A stretch of DNA of 64,000 nucleotides from Clostridia bacterium (GTDB taxonomy: Bacteria; Bacillota; Clostridia; UBA1381). A program made the translations under genes and the position numbers. The stretch covers positions 1 to 64,000 of the forward strand of contig JAFQJD010000005.1 in the NCBI GenBank assembly GCA_017415105.1, given 5' to 3'. Of this stretch, positions 18,154 to 25,582 are shown one piece after another (the first letter of the stretch is position 1; every line of letters begins with the position of its first letter). The notes beneath the pieces are model-generated. The model did not search any database. It worked only from the letters and a program-made list of their open reading frames with translations, and was not told the DNA's origin.

Positions 18154-19224
18154 TTAAAAATTCGATATTAAAAGTTCTTTTATTTTTCCTCTTGATTCGC
18201 TGTTGCAATTTATCATACGGGTAGCTTCAACCCTTTTTATTTTATGTGCAGAGTAGATGTTATCAAAAAAATCATCTTCTGTATTAGAATTTTTGGGATC
18301 TGAATTACTCACAACAATTTTAGCACCTTTTTTGTGCATACTCTCCACAAATTCAGCAAGTTCGATTTGTTCTTCATCATTGAATAGATTTTCCGTATAA
18401 GCTGTAAAACTCGCTGTTTCTGTCAAAGGTCTGTACGGTGGATCGAAATAAACAAAAGTATGCTCGTCTATAAATTCAGCAGACTTTCGATAATCTCCGC
18501 ATACAATCTTTACATTTTGCAGTTTCTCCGATACTGCACGGAGATTTTTTTCATCACATATCAAAGGATTTTTATATGCTCCCATAGGCACATTAAAAAG
18601 TCCTTTTTTATTGACTCTATAAAGCCCATTAAAACAAGTTTTATTAAGGAATATCATCAATGCTGCCTTTTCAATATTTTCAACTTCATTACCATTGACT
18701 TTCAAATCATTAAATCGTTCTCGTTTTGCTATATAATACGATTTTCTATCTTCTGTATCAAGTGGTACATATTCAAGCTGATATTTTTTTAGTAACTTAA
18801 TCAATTCCTCAACATTATCACGGACTATCACATAGGTATTTATGAGTTCGGCATTTATATCACTTATATATATTTCCTCTAAATTGTACTTGCTTAAAAT
18901 ATCAAAAAGCACAGCACCACCACCGACAAAAGGCTCGGCATACTTTGTAATAACACCACTATCAAAAGGATAATATTTTTCAATCTCCTTTAATAATTGC
19001 CCTTTACCGCCTGCCCATTTCAAGAAAGGTTTTACACACTTTTCGTCAGTAATATTATATCTTGTGCTTCGTGCATCAATAGGTTTTTCTGCATCTGTCG
19101 GTATAATCCACATATTACCCAACATTTGAACATTTGCTATTCTATTTTCAGAACAAAGAACAGCCACTCGTCTTTGGGATATACCCCACTTATCAGCGGC
19201 TTCTCTTGCAGACATAACTTCCAT
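18154..19224 (-). CDS. DpnM/Dam-type adenine methyltransferase with N-terminal HTH
   Basis: A 356-residue protein. Residues about 1-52 form a helix-turn-helix/excisionase-like domain (SAREAADKWGISQRRVAVLC, then NMWIIPTDAEKP). Residues about 65-350 are an alpha-class N6-adenine methyltransferase with FLKWAGGKGQLL (motif X), EPFVGGGAVLFDI (motif I) and YFDPPYRPL (motif IV). It should methylate GATC to protect against the adjacent DpnII-type nuclease. AAGGAGCG precedes the ATG. The extra DNA-binding domain is unusual for DpnM itself and may let the methylase regulate its own operon. Confidence 0.92.
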   Translation of the reverse strand: MEVMSAREAADKWGISQRRVAVLCSENRIANVQMLGNMWIIPTDAEKPIDARSTRYNITDEKCVKPFLKWAGGKGQLLKEIEKYYPFDSGVITKYAEPFVGGGAVLFDILSKYNLEEIYISDINAELINTYVIVRDNVEELIKLLKKYQLEYVPLDTEDRKSYYIAKRERFNDLKVNGNEVENIEKAALMIFLNKTCFNGLYRVNKKGLFNVPMGAYKNPLICDEKNLRAVSEKLQNVKIVCGDYRKSAEFIDEHTFVYFDPPYRPLTETASFTAYTENLFNDEEQIELAEFVESMHKKGAKIVVSNSDPKNSNTEDDFFDNIYSAHKIKRVEATRMINCNSESRGKIKELLISNF

Positions 19225-19385
19225 AGACTTACGCTCCTTGTTTATTATAAATAATATTATATTCTAAAACTCGAATAAAAGCAATACCAAAACTACATTT
19301 TCTCTATTTTACACAAAAAATATTTCTGAATTTGTGTCACCAATGGTGTCACAAAATGCAGTTCTATTGCGTTACACACAAGTAA

Positions 19386-19412
19386 AGGCCTCGTCCCAAA
19401 ACGATGCCTTAT
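19386..19412 (-). terminator. Terminator after the zinc-ribbon gene
   Basis: Minus strand AAGGCATCGT, loop TTTGGG, ACGAGGCCTT, then TACTT: one internal mismatch and a weak T-run. The rest of the 200-base gap 19225-19426 is AT-rich, with one short palindrome (ACCAATGGT, 19339-19347) and no other signal seen. Confidence 0.5.
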
Positions 19413-19426
19413 ACTTCATATGCTCA

Positions 19427-19759
19427 TTAAACCATTAGATGTATATCACAAGTGAAACAATCAGTCCGTCCGTGAAGATTACCCAAGTGGTCAAAGCGTA
19501 CCCATTCGCCTTTACATTCCGAGCCACAGTTCGGGCAGGTAAAGGTGTAAGAGCCAATTTTATTTTCAAGTCCTGCCGCTTTTCTTGCTTCGCTGTCAGC
19601 CTTAAAGAAAGCTGCACTTTCTTCAACCGACTTTCTGTATTCGGGGTCGTGTTCCATTTTGTATTCGTGTTCTTTCAAAAAGTCCTCATTGGACTTTCTG
19701 ATTGCTTCTTCATCAAGCACATCTGCCGGTTTTTTCTTTCTTTTCAAAAGTTCAAACAT
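19427..19759 (-). CDS. Small zinc-ribbon protein next to SLOG (110 aa)
   Basis: A 110-residue protein: charged, helical N-terminal two thirds, then a C-terminal zinc-ribbon-like motif TCPNCGSECKGEW with a second cysteine pair near TDCFTCDIHL. The start at 19759 has AAGGAG and overlaps the SLOG gene end by 8 bases, so the two are translated from one message. No family recognised. A role as partner or effector of the SLOG protein is possible by context only. Confidence 0.65.
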   Translation of the reverse strand: MFELLKRKKKPADVLDEEAIRKSNEDFLKEHEYKMEHDPEYRKSVEESAAFFKADSEARKAAGLENKIGSYTFTCPNCGSECKGEWVRFDHLGNLHGRTDCFTCDIHLMV

Positions 19760-20297
19760 TGGTATCACTCCTTGTAAAAATATTTATTATATTGCATTTC
19801 TTTCTTACAGCATAATCATATGCAACAGCAGTTCCGCTTTTGGGTTGATAGTCACATACATCCCTACTGCTGTTCTTACGCCTTGGAGGAAGATAATTCT
19901 CATCGTAATAAAACACGCAGAATTTGCTGTTGTTAATCATTTCCTGATTACGCTCTACATAGGAAGCCCTGCCCGCATTTTTTATATGTTCAGGAAAATA
20001 TGTACTTTCGTAAGCTTTAAACAAGCTATCTTCATACCAATCGGGAATATGGCAAAATGCTGACCTGACATATATTCGCCTTATGTGAGGATATTCTTCC
20101 TTTAACCCCGTAACGGTTTTATGGCACAAATCATCAAATTCACTTTTGCTCCCGAAAAAGAAGGTGTCAACCTTTTCTTTTACAATTAGATTCTCTATGA
20201 TTCCACGCAGATGATTTTTCAATTCCTCCGTTTTATCAATTTTTCGGTGGCCGAAAAAACAACAGCAATGTTGCTTGTTTTCTTTTGACATATTCAT
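19752..20297 (-). CDS. SLOG-domain protein (181 aa) behind a structured leader
   Basis: A 181-residue cytoplasmic protein with a Rossmann-like SLOG fold. It begins with CCCFFGHRKIDKTEEL, the FxGHR signature of DUF1273/SLOG proteins, followed by FFFGSKSEFDDLCHKTV and a late ERNQEMINNSKFCVFYYDE. SLOG domains bind nucleotides or related ligands and occur in DNA-processing and anti-phage contexts. GGAG precedes the ATG. The gene is co-transcribed with the zinc-ribbon gene, next to the DpnII-type island, and is preceded by a 230-base structured RNA with its own terminator. Function unknown. Confidence 0.75.
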   Translation of the reverse strand: MNMSKENKQHCCCFFGHRKIDKTEELKNHLRGIIENLIVKEKVDTFFFGSKSEFDDLCHKTVTGLKEEYPHIRRIYVRSAFCHIPDWYEDSLFKAYESTYFPEHIKNAGRASYVERNQEMINNSKFCVFYYDENYLPPRRKNSSRDVCDYQPKSGTAVAYDYAVRKKCNIINIFTRSDTNV

Positions 20298-20308
20298 TCT
20301 CCTGCAAT

Positions 20309-20536
20309 AAAAAAGTGCGTAGCTCCCTTTTGCAAGAGAAACTACGCACTAAAAAACGCAGTGACTCAAGTTTCAAAAGGTTGCTACACACTTTCAACAT
20401 AACTCAAACTAAATACATTGACCGCAAGAGTATGACGAAACAAGAGTGTACGCTTTTTACAATAGCGTACCTCTTACAGTCTCCAAATATCTAATTTGAT
20501 GATCGCCAATTTATGACAATCGTTGAAAGTTGTAGC
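20309..20536 (-). ncRNA. Structured leader RNA with attenuator upstream of the SLOG gene
   Basis: This fills most of the 388-base gap. On the minus strand GCTACAACTTTCAAC (20536-20522) pairs with GTTGAAAGTGTGTAGC (20398-20383) with a one-base bulge. Inside are a GATTGTC/GGCGATC hairpin, CAAAT/ATTTG, and AAGAG-GTACGC/GCGTAC-a-CTCTT. After the closing stem comes the hairpin CTGCG-(TTTTTTAGTG)-CGTAG. This competes with the terminator AGTGCGTAG...CTACGCACT plus T6 (20350-20309). The RBS follows the T-run at once. A cis-regulatory attenuator or a separate small RNA are both possible. Confidence 0.65.
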
Positions 20537-20542
20537 ATATTT

Positions 20543-20571
20543 ATTATAACACAACCGCTCCGGTTTTACAA
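20543..20571 (-). promoter_or_regulatory. Promoter of the SLOG leader RNA
   Basis: Minus strand TTGTAA (20571-20566), 17-bp spacer, TATAAT (20548-20543). Transcription would start a few bases before the closing stem. Confidence 0.75.
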
Positions 20572-20685
20572 TATTTTTTGAAAAAAATATACATTCCCTT
20601 TAAATTTTGATAATTCTACGATAGCACTTGAAAAAATTTCCACATTGCGGTATAATATACTTATAATATACTGGAGAGGTATGCT

Positions 20686-22440
20686 ATGAATAAGATTAAA
20701 TCAGAAAAAACACATTCGTTTATGGGCAATGTTGCGATTATTCTGTTCGCACAGATAATGGTCAAGGTGCTCGGGCTCGTATACAGAATGGTTATAACAA
20801 ATATTGACGGATTCGGAAACACGGGCAACGGTTTTTATAACGCAGGCTTTCAGGTCTACACGGTACTGCTTGCAATCTCGTCCGTTGGTATCCCAAATGC
20901 CATTGCGAAAATGGTTTCGGAACGTGTGGCACTTGACGATTACCGTGGTGCACACAGGGTTTTTACATCGGCACTGAAATTATTCGCCGTAATTGGCATT
21001 ATATGCTCGGTTATTCTCTATGTCGGCTCGGACTTTATTGCCGTGCACATTATGAATATGGACGGTGCACAGTACGTTATGCGTGCACTCGCACCGTCAC
21101 TGTTCTTTGTATGTGTGGCATCAGTTATACGCGGATATTTCCAGGGACTTTCCGATATGCGTGCAACAAGCTTTTCGCAGATGCTTGAACAGGTGTTTAA
21201 ATGTACACTCACGATAGTTTTCGTAATACTCACCGTTGGCGTGATGCCAAAGGCGATGCAGTTTTTAACAAGTATAACACTTCTTTATTCGCCAAAAGGC
21301 GTAACACCACCCGAAATTATGGCGGCTTGGGCAAACTTTGCATCGTCTGCAGCAACGGTTATTTCGTTTGTGTATCTTTTAGTGTTCTACCTAAAGCGTC
21401 GACAGGCAATAAACGAGAAGATTAAAAACTCCACAGGCGAAACCGAAAAGGCATCAAACGGGAAGCTTATGAAGATGATACTTATGCTTTCTGTGCCGAT
21501 TTCGCTTGCATCAATTATCACCGCCGTAAACCGTGTGGTTGACCTTGCGACAATAACACGCGGAATTGAGATTGCGTTTGCAAACGGCATCCCTGAAATT
21601 GCAGGTGCCAAGGCTATATTAAACCCAACTGCAAGAGAGCTTAATACTGCCGCAGTAACACTTTCAGGTATGCTTTCAAAGAGCGATACTCTCTTTAATA
21701 TGCCACTTGCCGTAAATATCGCATTTGCAACAGTGCTTGTGCCGTCAATATCGGGTGCAATAGCAAAGGGCGAAACGCAGGAAGCATCAGAGAAAACTTC
21801 GTATTCGGTGCTTATTTCAATACTGATTATCCTGCCGTGTGCAATCGGATATATGGTGCTTTCCGAGCCGATTTACAAAATAATCTACCCCGCAACACCC
21901 GACGGATATGACCTGTTATCAATTATGTCGGTTGCACTTGTGTTCAGTGCACTGACACAGACGATAACCGGTGCTTTGCAGGGCATAGGAAAAGTATATG
22001 TTCCGGCAATCTCGATACTTGTAGGATGCGTATTTAAGGTTGTGCTTAATATCATACTCATTCGCATACCGTCTATAAACATCTATGGTGCGGCAATTTC
22101 GTCAATTGTGTGTCAGATAGTTGCATTCTTAATTAACTTCTTTGTTCTGATACGGTATATACCTGTGAAGCTGTCGCTCGGCAAATATATAATAAAACCG
22201 CTTATATCAGGTATCGTTATGGGCGGTGTGGCAGTCGGAGTTTATATGCTTCTTTCATCGGTACTTAGTGTAGGTTATCTCACTAACCTCATAGCTACCA
22301 TAATCTCAATAGGTATTTCGGCAGTGGTATATTTTGCACTTGTGCTCGGACTTCATATTATGAATAAGGACGACATTCTCCTGCTCCCTGCCGGTGCAAG
22401 AATTTACAGACTTCTTACTAAATTCAAAATTTACAGATAA
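20686..22440 (+). CDS. Polysaccharide/lipid II flippase of the MOP superfamily (SpoVB/MurJ-like)
   Basis: A 584-residue polytopic membrane protein with about 14 hydrophobic segments. N-terminal features NVAIILFAQIMVKVLGLVYR and FYNAGFQVYTVLLAISSVGIPNAIAKMV are typical of SpoVB/polysaccharide-biosynthesis flippases, which move lipid-linked cell-wall or polysaccharide precursors across the membrane. The length fits SpoVB/MurJ relatives rather than drug MATE proteins. A GGAGAGG site precedes the ATG. The MATE-type gene follows after 21 bases, suggesting one operon. Exact substrate (lipid II or another polyprenyl-linked glycan) is not determined. Confidence 0.88.
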   Translation: MNKIKSEKTHSFMGNVAIILFAQIMVKVLGLVYRMVITNIDGFGNTGNGFYNAGFQVYTVLLAISSVGIPNAIAKMVSERVALDDYRGAHRVFTSALKLFAVIGIICSVILYVGSDFIAVHIMNMDGAQYVMRALAPSLFFVCVASVIRGYFQGLSDMRATSFSQMLEQVFKCTLTIVFVILTVGVMPKAMQFLTSITLLYSPKGVTPPEIMAAWANFASSAATVISFVYLLVFYLKRRQAINEKIKNSTGETEKASNGKLMKMILMLSVPISLASIITAVNRVVDLATITRGIEIAFANGIPEIAGAKAILNPTARELNTAAVTLSGMLSKSDTLFNMPLAVNIAFATVLVPSISGAIAKGETQEASEKTSYSVLISILIILPCAIGYMVLSEPIYKIIYPATPDGYDLLSIMSVALVFSALTQTITGALQGIGKVYVPAISILVGCVFKVVLNIILIRIPSINIYGAAISSIVCQIVAFLINFFVLIRYIPVKLSLGKYIIKPLISGIVMGGVAVGVYMLLSSVLSVGYLTNLIATIISIGISAVVYFALVLGLHIMNKDDILLLPAGARIYRLLTKFKIYR

Positions 22441-22461
22441 CAGATAAAAAGGAGACTTTGT

Positions 22462-23853
22462 ATGGCAGTTTCAGTTAAAAGCTTCATAGGCAACAAAGCC
22501 TTTTATAAACACGCACTCGCAATCGCACTCCCGATAATGATTCAGAACGGAATAACGAACTTCGTAAGTATGCTTGACAATATTATGGTCGGCAGAATCG
22601 GAACTGAACAGATGTCGGGCGTTGCAATCACAAACCAGCTTATATTTATTTTTAATCTCTGCATATTCGGTGCAACCGCAGGTGCCGGAATTTTTACAGC
22701 ACAGTATTTCGGCGAGCAAAACCACGAAGGCATACGCCACACGCTTCGGTTCAAGCTCATAATCGGAGCACTCGTTACGGCACTCGCATTTGCGGTTTTT
22801 CTGATTTTCGGTGACAGCCTCATTATGGCGTACCTGTCAGGCAACAGCGATGGTGGTGATATGGCAGCGGCATTTTTGCACGCCAGGGATTATCTCAACA
22901 TTATCCTTATAAGCTTCATACCGTTTATGATTTTACAGTCATATTCGGGAACATTGCGTGAATGTAACGAAACGATGCTGCCGATGAAAGCCGGTATTGT
23001 TGCGGTGGTTGTAAACCTTGTTCTTAATTATATTCTCATCTACGGTAATTTCGGTGCTCCCCCACTCGGCGTAAGGGGTGCGGCAATAGCAACAGTTACG
23101 GCACGTTTCGTTGAGACGGCAATTGTCATTATATGGCTTCACACTCACAAAAAAGAACACCCCTTTGCAAAGGGGCTTTACAGAACATTCAAAATTCCGT
23201 TTAAAATGGTTAAAGCCTTTTTCCCGAAAGCTCTCTCGCTTATGATTAACGAGGGACTATGGTCTGCCGGTACGGCAATACTTACCCTGTGCTATGCATC
23301 ACGCGGACTTAACACGATTTCGGGATTAAACATCGCAAACACGCTCTATAACGTGTTCAGTGTGGTATTTATTGCTCTGGGAAGTGCAATTTCAATCATA
23401 GTCGGACAGCTTTTAGGTGCCGGAAAATTCGAGGAAGCAAAGAAAACCGACACAAAGCTCATTGCGTTTGCAGTGGTAAGCTGTGCGGCACTTGCGTTTG
23501 TGCTTGCCGGTTTTGCACCGTTCTTCCCCGGGCTTTATAATACGACTGCCGAGGCAAAACAGATTGCAACGCATTTCCTCTTTGCACAGGCGGTATTTAT
23601 GCCGGTAGCGACGTTCATGAATGCGGCATATTTCACACTCCGCTCGGGCGGAAAAACCATACTCACCCTGCTTTTTGACAGTGTGTTTATGTGGTGTCTG
23701 TCAGTGCCGGTGGCGTTCATTTTAAGTAAATTGACAGGCATAAGTGCGGTGTACATTTTCGTGGCTGTTCAGTTTGTGGAGGTTGTAAAATGTATAGTCG
23801 GTGGCATAATGGTTAAAAAAGGAATATGGATACAGAATATAGTAAAGGAGTGA
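22462..23853 (+). CDS. MATE-family efflux transporter
   Basis: A 463-residue membrane protein with about 12 transmembrane segments in two homologous halves. Typical MATE stretches are ALPIMIQNGITNFVSMLDNI, MVGRIGTEQMSGVAITNQL and, in the second half, GSAISIIVGQLLGAGKFEEA. These transporters export drugs or metabolites against a Na+ or H+ gradient. The gene follows the SpoVB-like gene by 21 bases with AAGGAGA as RBS. Its stop codon is inside the stem of the terminator that follows. Substrate unknown. Confidence 0.9.
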   Translation: MAVSVKSFIGNKAFYKHALAIALPIMIQNGITNFVSMLDNIMVGRIGTEQMSGVAITNQLIFIFNLCIFGATAGAGIFTAQYFGEQNHEGIRHTLRFKLIIGALVTALAFAVFLIFGDSLIMAYLSGNSDGGDMAAAFLHARDYLNIILISFIPFMILQSYSGTLRECNETMLPMKAGIVAVVVNLVLNYILIYGNFGAPPLGVRGAAIATVTARFVETAIVIIWLHTHKKEHPFAKGLYRTFKIPFKMVKAFFPKALSLMINEGLWSAGTAILTLCYASRGLNTISGLNIANTLYNVFSVVFIALGSAISIIVGQLLGAGKFEEAKKTDTKLIAFAVVSCAALAFVLAGFAPFFPGLYNTTAEAKQIATHFLFAQAVFMPVATFMNAAYFTLRSGGKTILTLLFDSVFMWCLSVPVAFILSKLTGISAVYIFVAVQFVEVVKCIVGGIMVKKGIWIQNIVKE

Positions 23854-23875
23854 TGCTGTCGCATCACTCCTTTTT
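23845..23875 (+). terminator. Terminator overlapping the MATE stop codon
   Basis: GGAGTGATGC, loop TGTC, GCATCACTCC, then TTTTT. The TGA stop (23851-23853) is part of the stem. A near-copy of this hairpin occurs at 29349-29380. Confidence 0.9.
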
Positions 23876-23920
23876 CAGACTATAGATATAATGTAATTCC
23901 CTCGTCTGACAGAGCAGATT

Positions 23921-25435
23921 TTATATGTTTTTGTTCAGCAGTTTTTCCACCTCGGTGCACATAAAAACAAATGCTCCGGAGCCGTGCAGATTGTTCGTTT
24001 CACGCATCATATTGAAGTAAACCGATATATCGCTGCTCACACTGCTGCCCATACAAATATCATTTAAAAGCATTTCTTCAGATTCACCATAGCTTATAAT
24101 ATCAATAACCCCGACATAGCCACGGATTGCCGCACGTGCATATTCCTCTCCGGCTATACCTGTATTAACAGCTTTTGCCAGTGCATATACTATAAAACAC
24201 GAAGCGGAATTTTCAAGCCAGTTCCCTTCATAGTCACCCTTGTCAATAATCTGATACCAACGTCCGGTGTCATCCTGATACTTTATAAGTGCATTCAGCA
24301 AAGACTGTTCAATCTCTATAATCCGGTCCCGTTTGGGATGGTCAGCCGGCAAATATTCTATCATTTCCGCAACAGCCGCCACATAATATCCCATAGCTCT
24401 GCCCCATACAAGCTCTGAAAGTCCTGTTTCTCTGTCCGCCCACTCCATTGTTTTGTTTTCGTCTCTGCCGTGCCGTAAAAGCCCCGATTCTTTGTCCAAA
24501 TGAGTCTCATACATCTTCTCTGCCTGAAGTACAGCCATATCATAATATTCAGGTCTGTTTTTGAACTTCGCATACATACACATAACGGGGATTGTCATAT
24601 ACGCACCTTCAAGCTGAACGATACCCGGCATAGATTGTCTGTGCCAGAACAGTCCCTCAGATGTTGCGGGATAATCAAGGAGCGACTCCATACTGTGCTC
24701 AATAAGCTTCAGATACCGCTTATCACCTGTTGCTTCGTATAACGGGAACAGAATCCTGCTCGGCTGGCGAAAATCAAGGCATTTTACCGAAAGCCAGTCA
24801 ATAGTACCTATCATATGCTCGTGTATCTTTACATTGCCGTTATCATCAACAACCGAATCCACCCATTCTTTGATGTAGTTGAAATATTTCTTTTCACCGC
24901 ACATATTGAAAATCTGATACATACCCGACAGAAAAAGCCCCTGATGATACGAATAAAGTCCCATATCCGCAACAATATCAAAGGGTTTGAGCTTTCTCGG
25001 CTCTTTGGCAAGCATAATCGCATCACACTTTTTTCTCGCATACACAAGCGGACGCATATCCTTCATTTCAATTATTCCTTTGAATAGCTCGTAGTTATTG
25101 AAATTTCTTGTCTTATATTTTTCAGGTGACATACCTGTTTTATCTTTAAATACACGGTAGAAGGTACGTATAGAGCCGTAACCGACATCATTTGCCGCCT
25201 TGCCTAACGGCACGCCTGCCTCTATCAAAATTTTCACTTGTTCGATTCGTTTTGCCGAAAGATATTCCAAAGGAGTAAGGCCGTAGCGTTTTTTATATAC
25301 ATAGTTTATACGCATAATTGAATATCCGGTCAGCTCTGACAGAAATTCAATCGAAATCTGCTTATCTGCATAGTGCGTGTCAATATATTCTTTTATGGTT
25401 TTTATAAACTCTTTATCTTTTATATTTTCTTTCAT
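23921..25435 (-). CDS. AraC-type DNA-binding domain fused to a GH88/GH105-like glycosidase domain
   Basis: A 504-residue protein without a signal peptide. Residues about 8-112 form an AraC helix-turn-helix pair: IEFLSELTGYSIMRINYVYK, then AANDVGYGSIRTFYRVFKDK and GMSPEKYK. Residues about 125-500 look like an unsaturated glucuronyl/rhamnogalacturonyl hydrolase (GH88/GH105, YteR-like), with LDFRQPSR (Asp221), TSEGLFWH, ELVWGRAMGYYVAAVAEM, DDTGRWYQIID and NWLENSASCFIVYALAKAV. At the position where YteR has its catalytic Asp (D-G-L-Y-M) this protein reads LEGAYM (Glu276). It is either an intracellular enzyme tied to DNA or a regulator sensing unsaturated pectin oligosaccharides. Confidence 0.85.
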   Translation of the reverse strand: MKENIKDKEFIKTIKEYIDTHYADKQISIEFLSELTGYSIMRINYVYKKRYGLTPLEYLSAKRIEQVKILIEAGVPLGKAANDVGYGSIRTFYRVFKDKTGMSPEKYKTRNFNNYELFKGIIEMKDMRPLVYARKKCDAIMLAKEPRKLKPFDIVADMGLYSYHQGLFLSGMYQIFNMCGEKKYFNYIKEWVDSVVDDNGNVKIHEHMIGTIDWLSVKCLDFRQPSRILFPLYEATGDKRYLKLIEHSMESLLDYPATSEGLFWHRQSMPGIVQLEGAYMTIPVMCMYAKFKNRPEYYDMAVLQAEKMYETHLDKESGLLRHGRDENKTMEWADRETGLSELVWGRAMGYYVAAVAEMIEYLPADHPKRDRIIEIEQSLLNALIKYQDDTGRWYQIIDKGDYEGNWLENSASCFIVYALAKAVNTGIAGEEYARAAIRGYVGVIDIISYGESEEMLLNDICMGSSVSSDISVYFNMMRETNNLHGSGAFVFMCTEVEKLLNKNI

Positions 25436-25522
25436 CTTATCCGCCTCCTCCTCAATCTTATTATAACATCTTTAAAAGCAAATGTAAATTGTCAAAATAT
25501 AAAAAATAAAATCTATACCACA

Positions 25523-25574
25523 CAAAAAAAGAGCTGAGCAAACGAGCATTGTAAAAATGCTCGTTTGCAACAGC
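25523..25574 (-). terminator. Terminator of the 1212-aa esterase gene
   Basis: Minus strand CAAACGAGCATT, loop TTTAC, AATGCTCGTTTG, extended by an outer CTG/CAG pairing and followed by CTCTTTTTTTG. Confidence 0.85.
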
Positions 25575-25582
25575 CCTTGATT

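Noticed and set aside
19322-19352. CRISPR-like or attachment-site repeat near GTGTCACCAATGGTGTCAC
   Set aside because: A single short palindrome with no repeat array and no integrase nearby.
20309-20536. Retron msr/msd RNA
   Set aside because: Long complementary ends resemble retron a1/a2 repeats, but no reverse transcriptase gene lies nearby and the RNA ends in a terminator before a SLOG gene.
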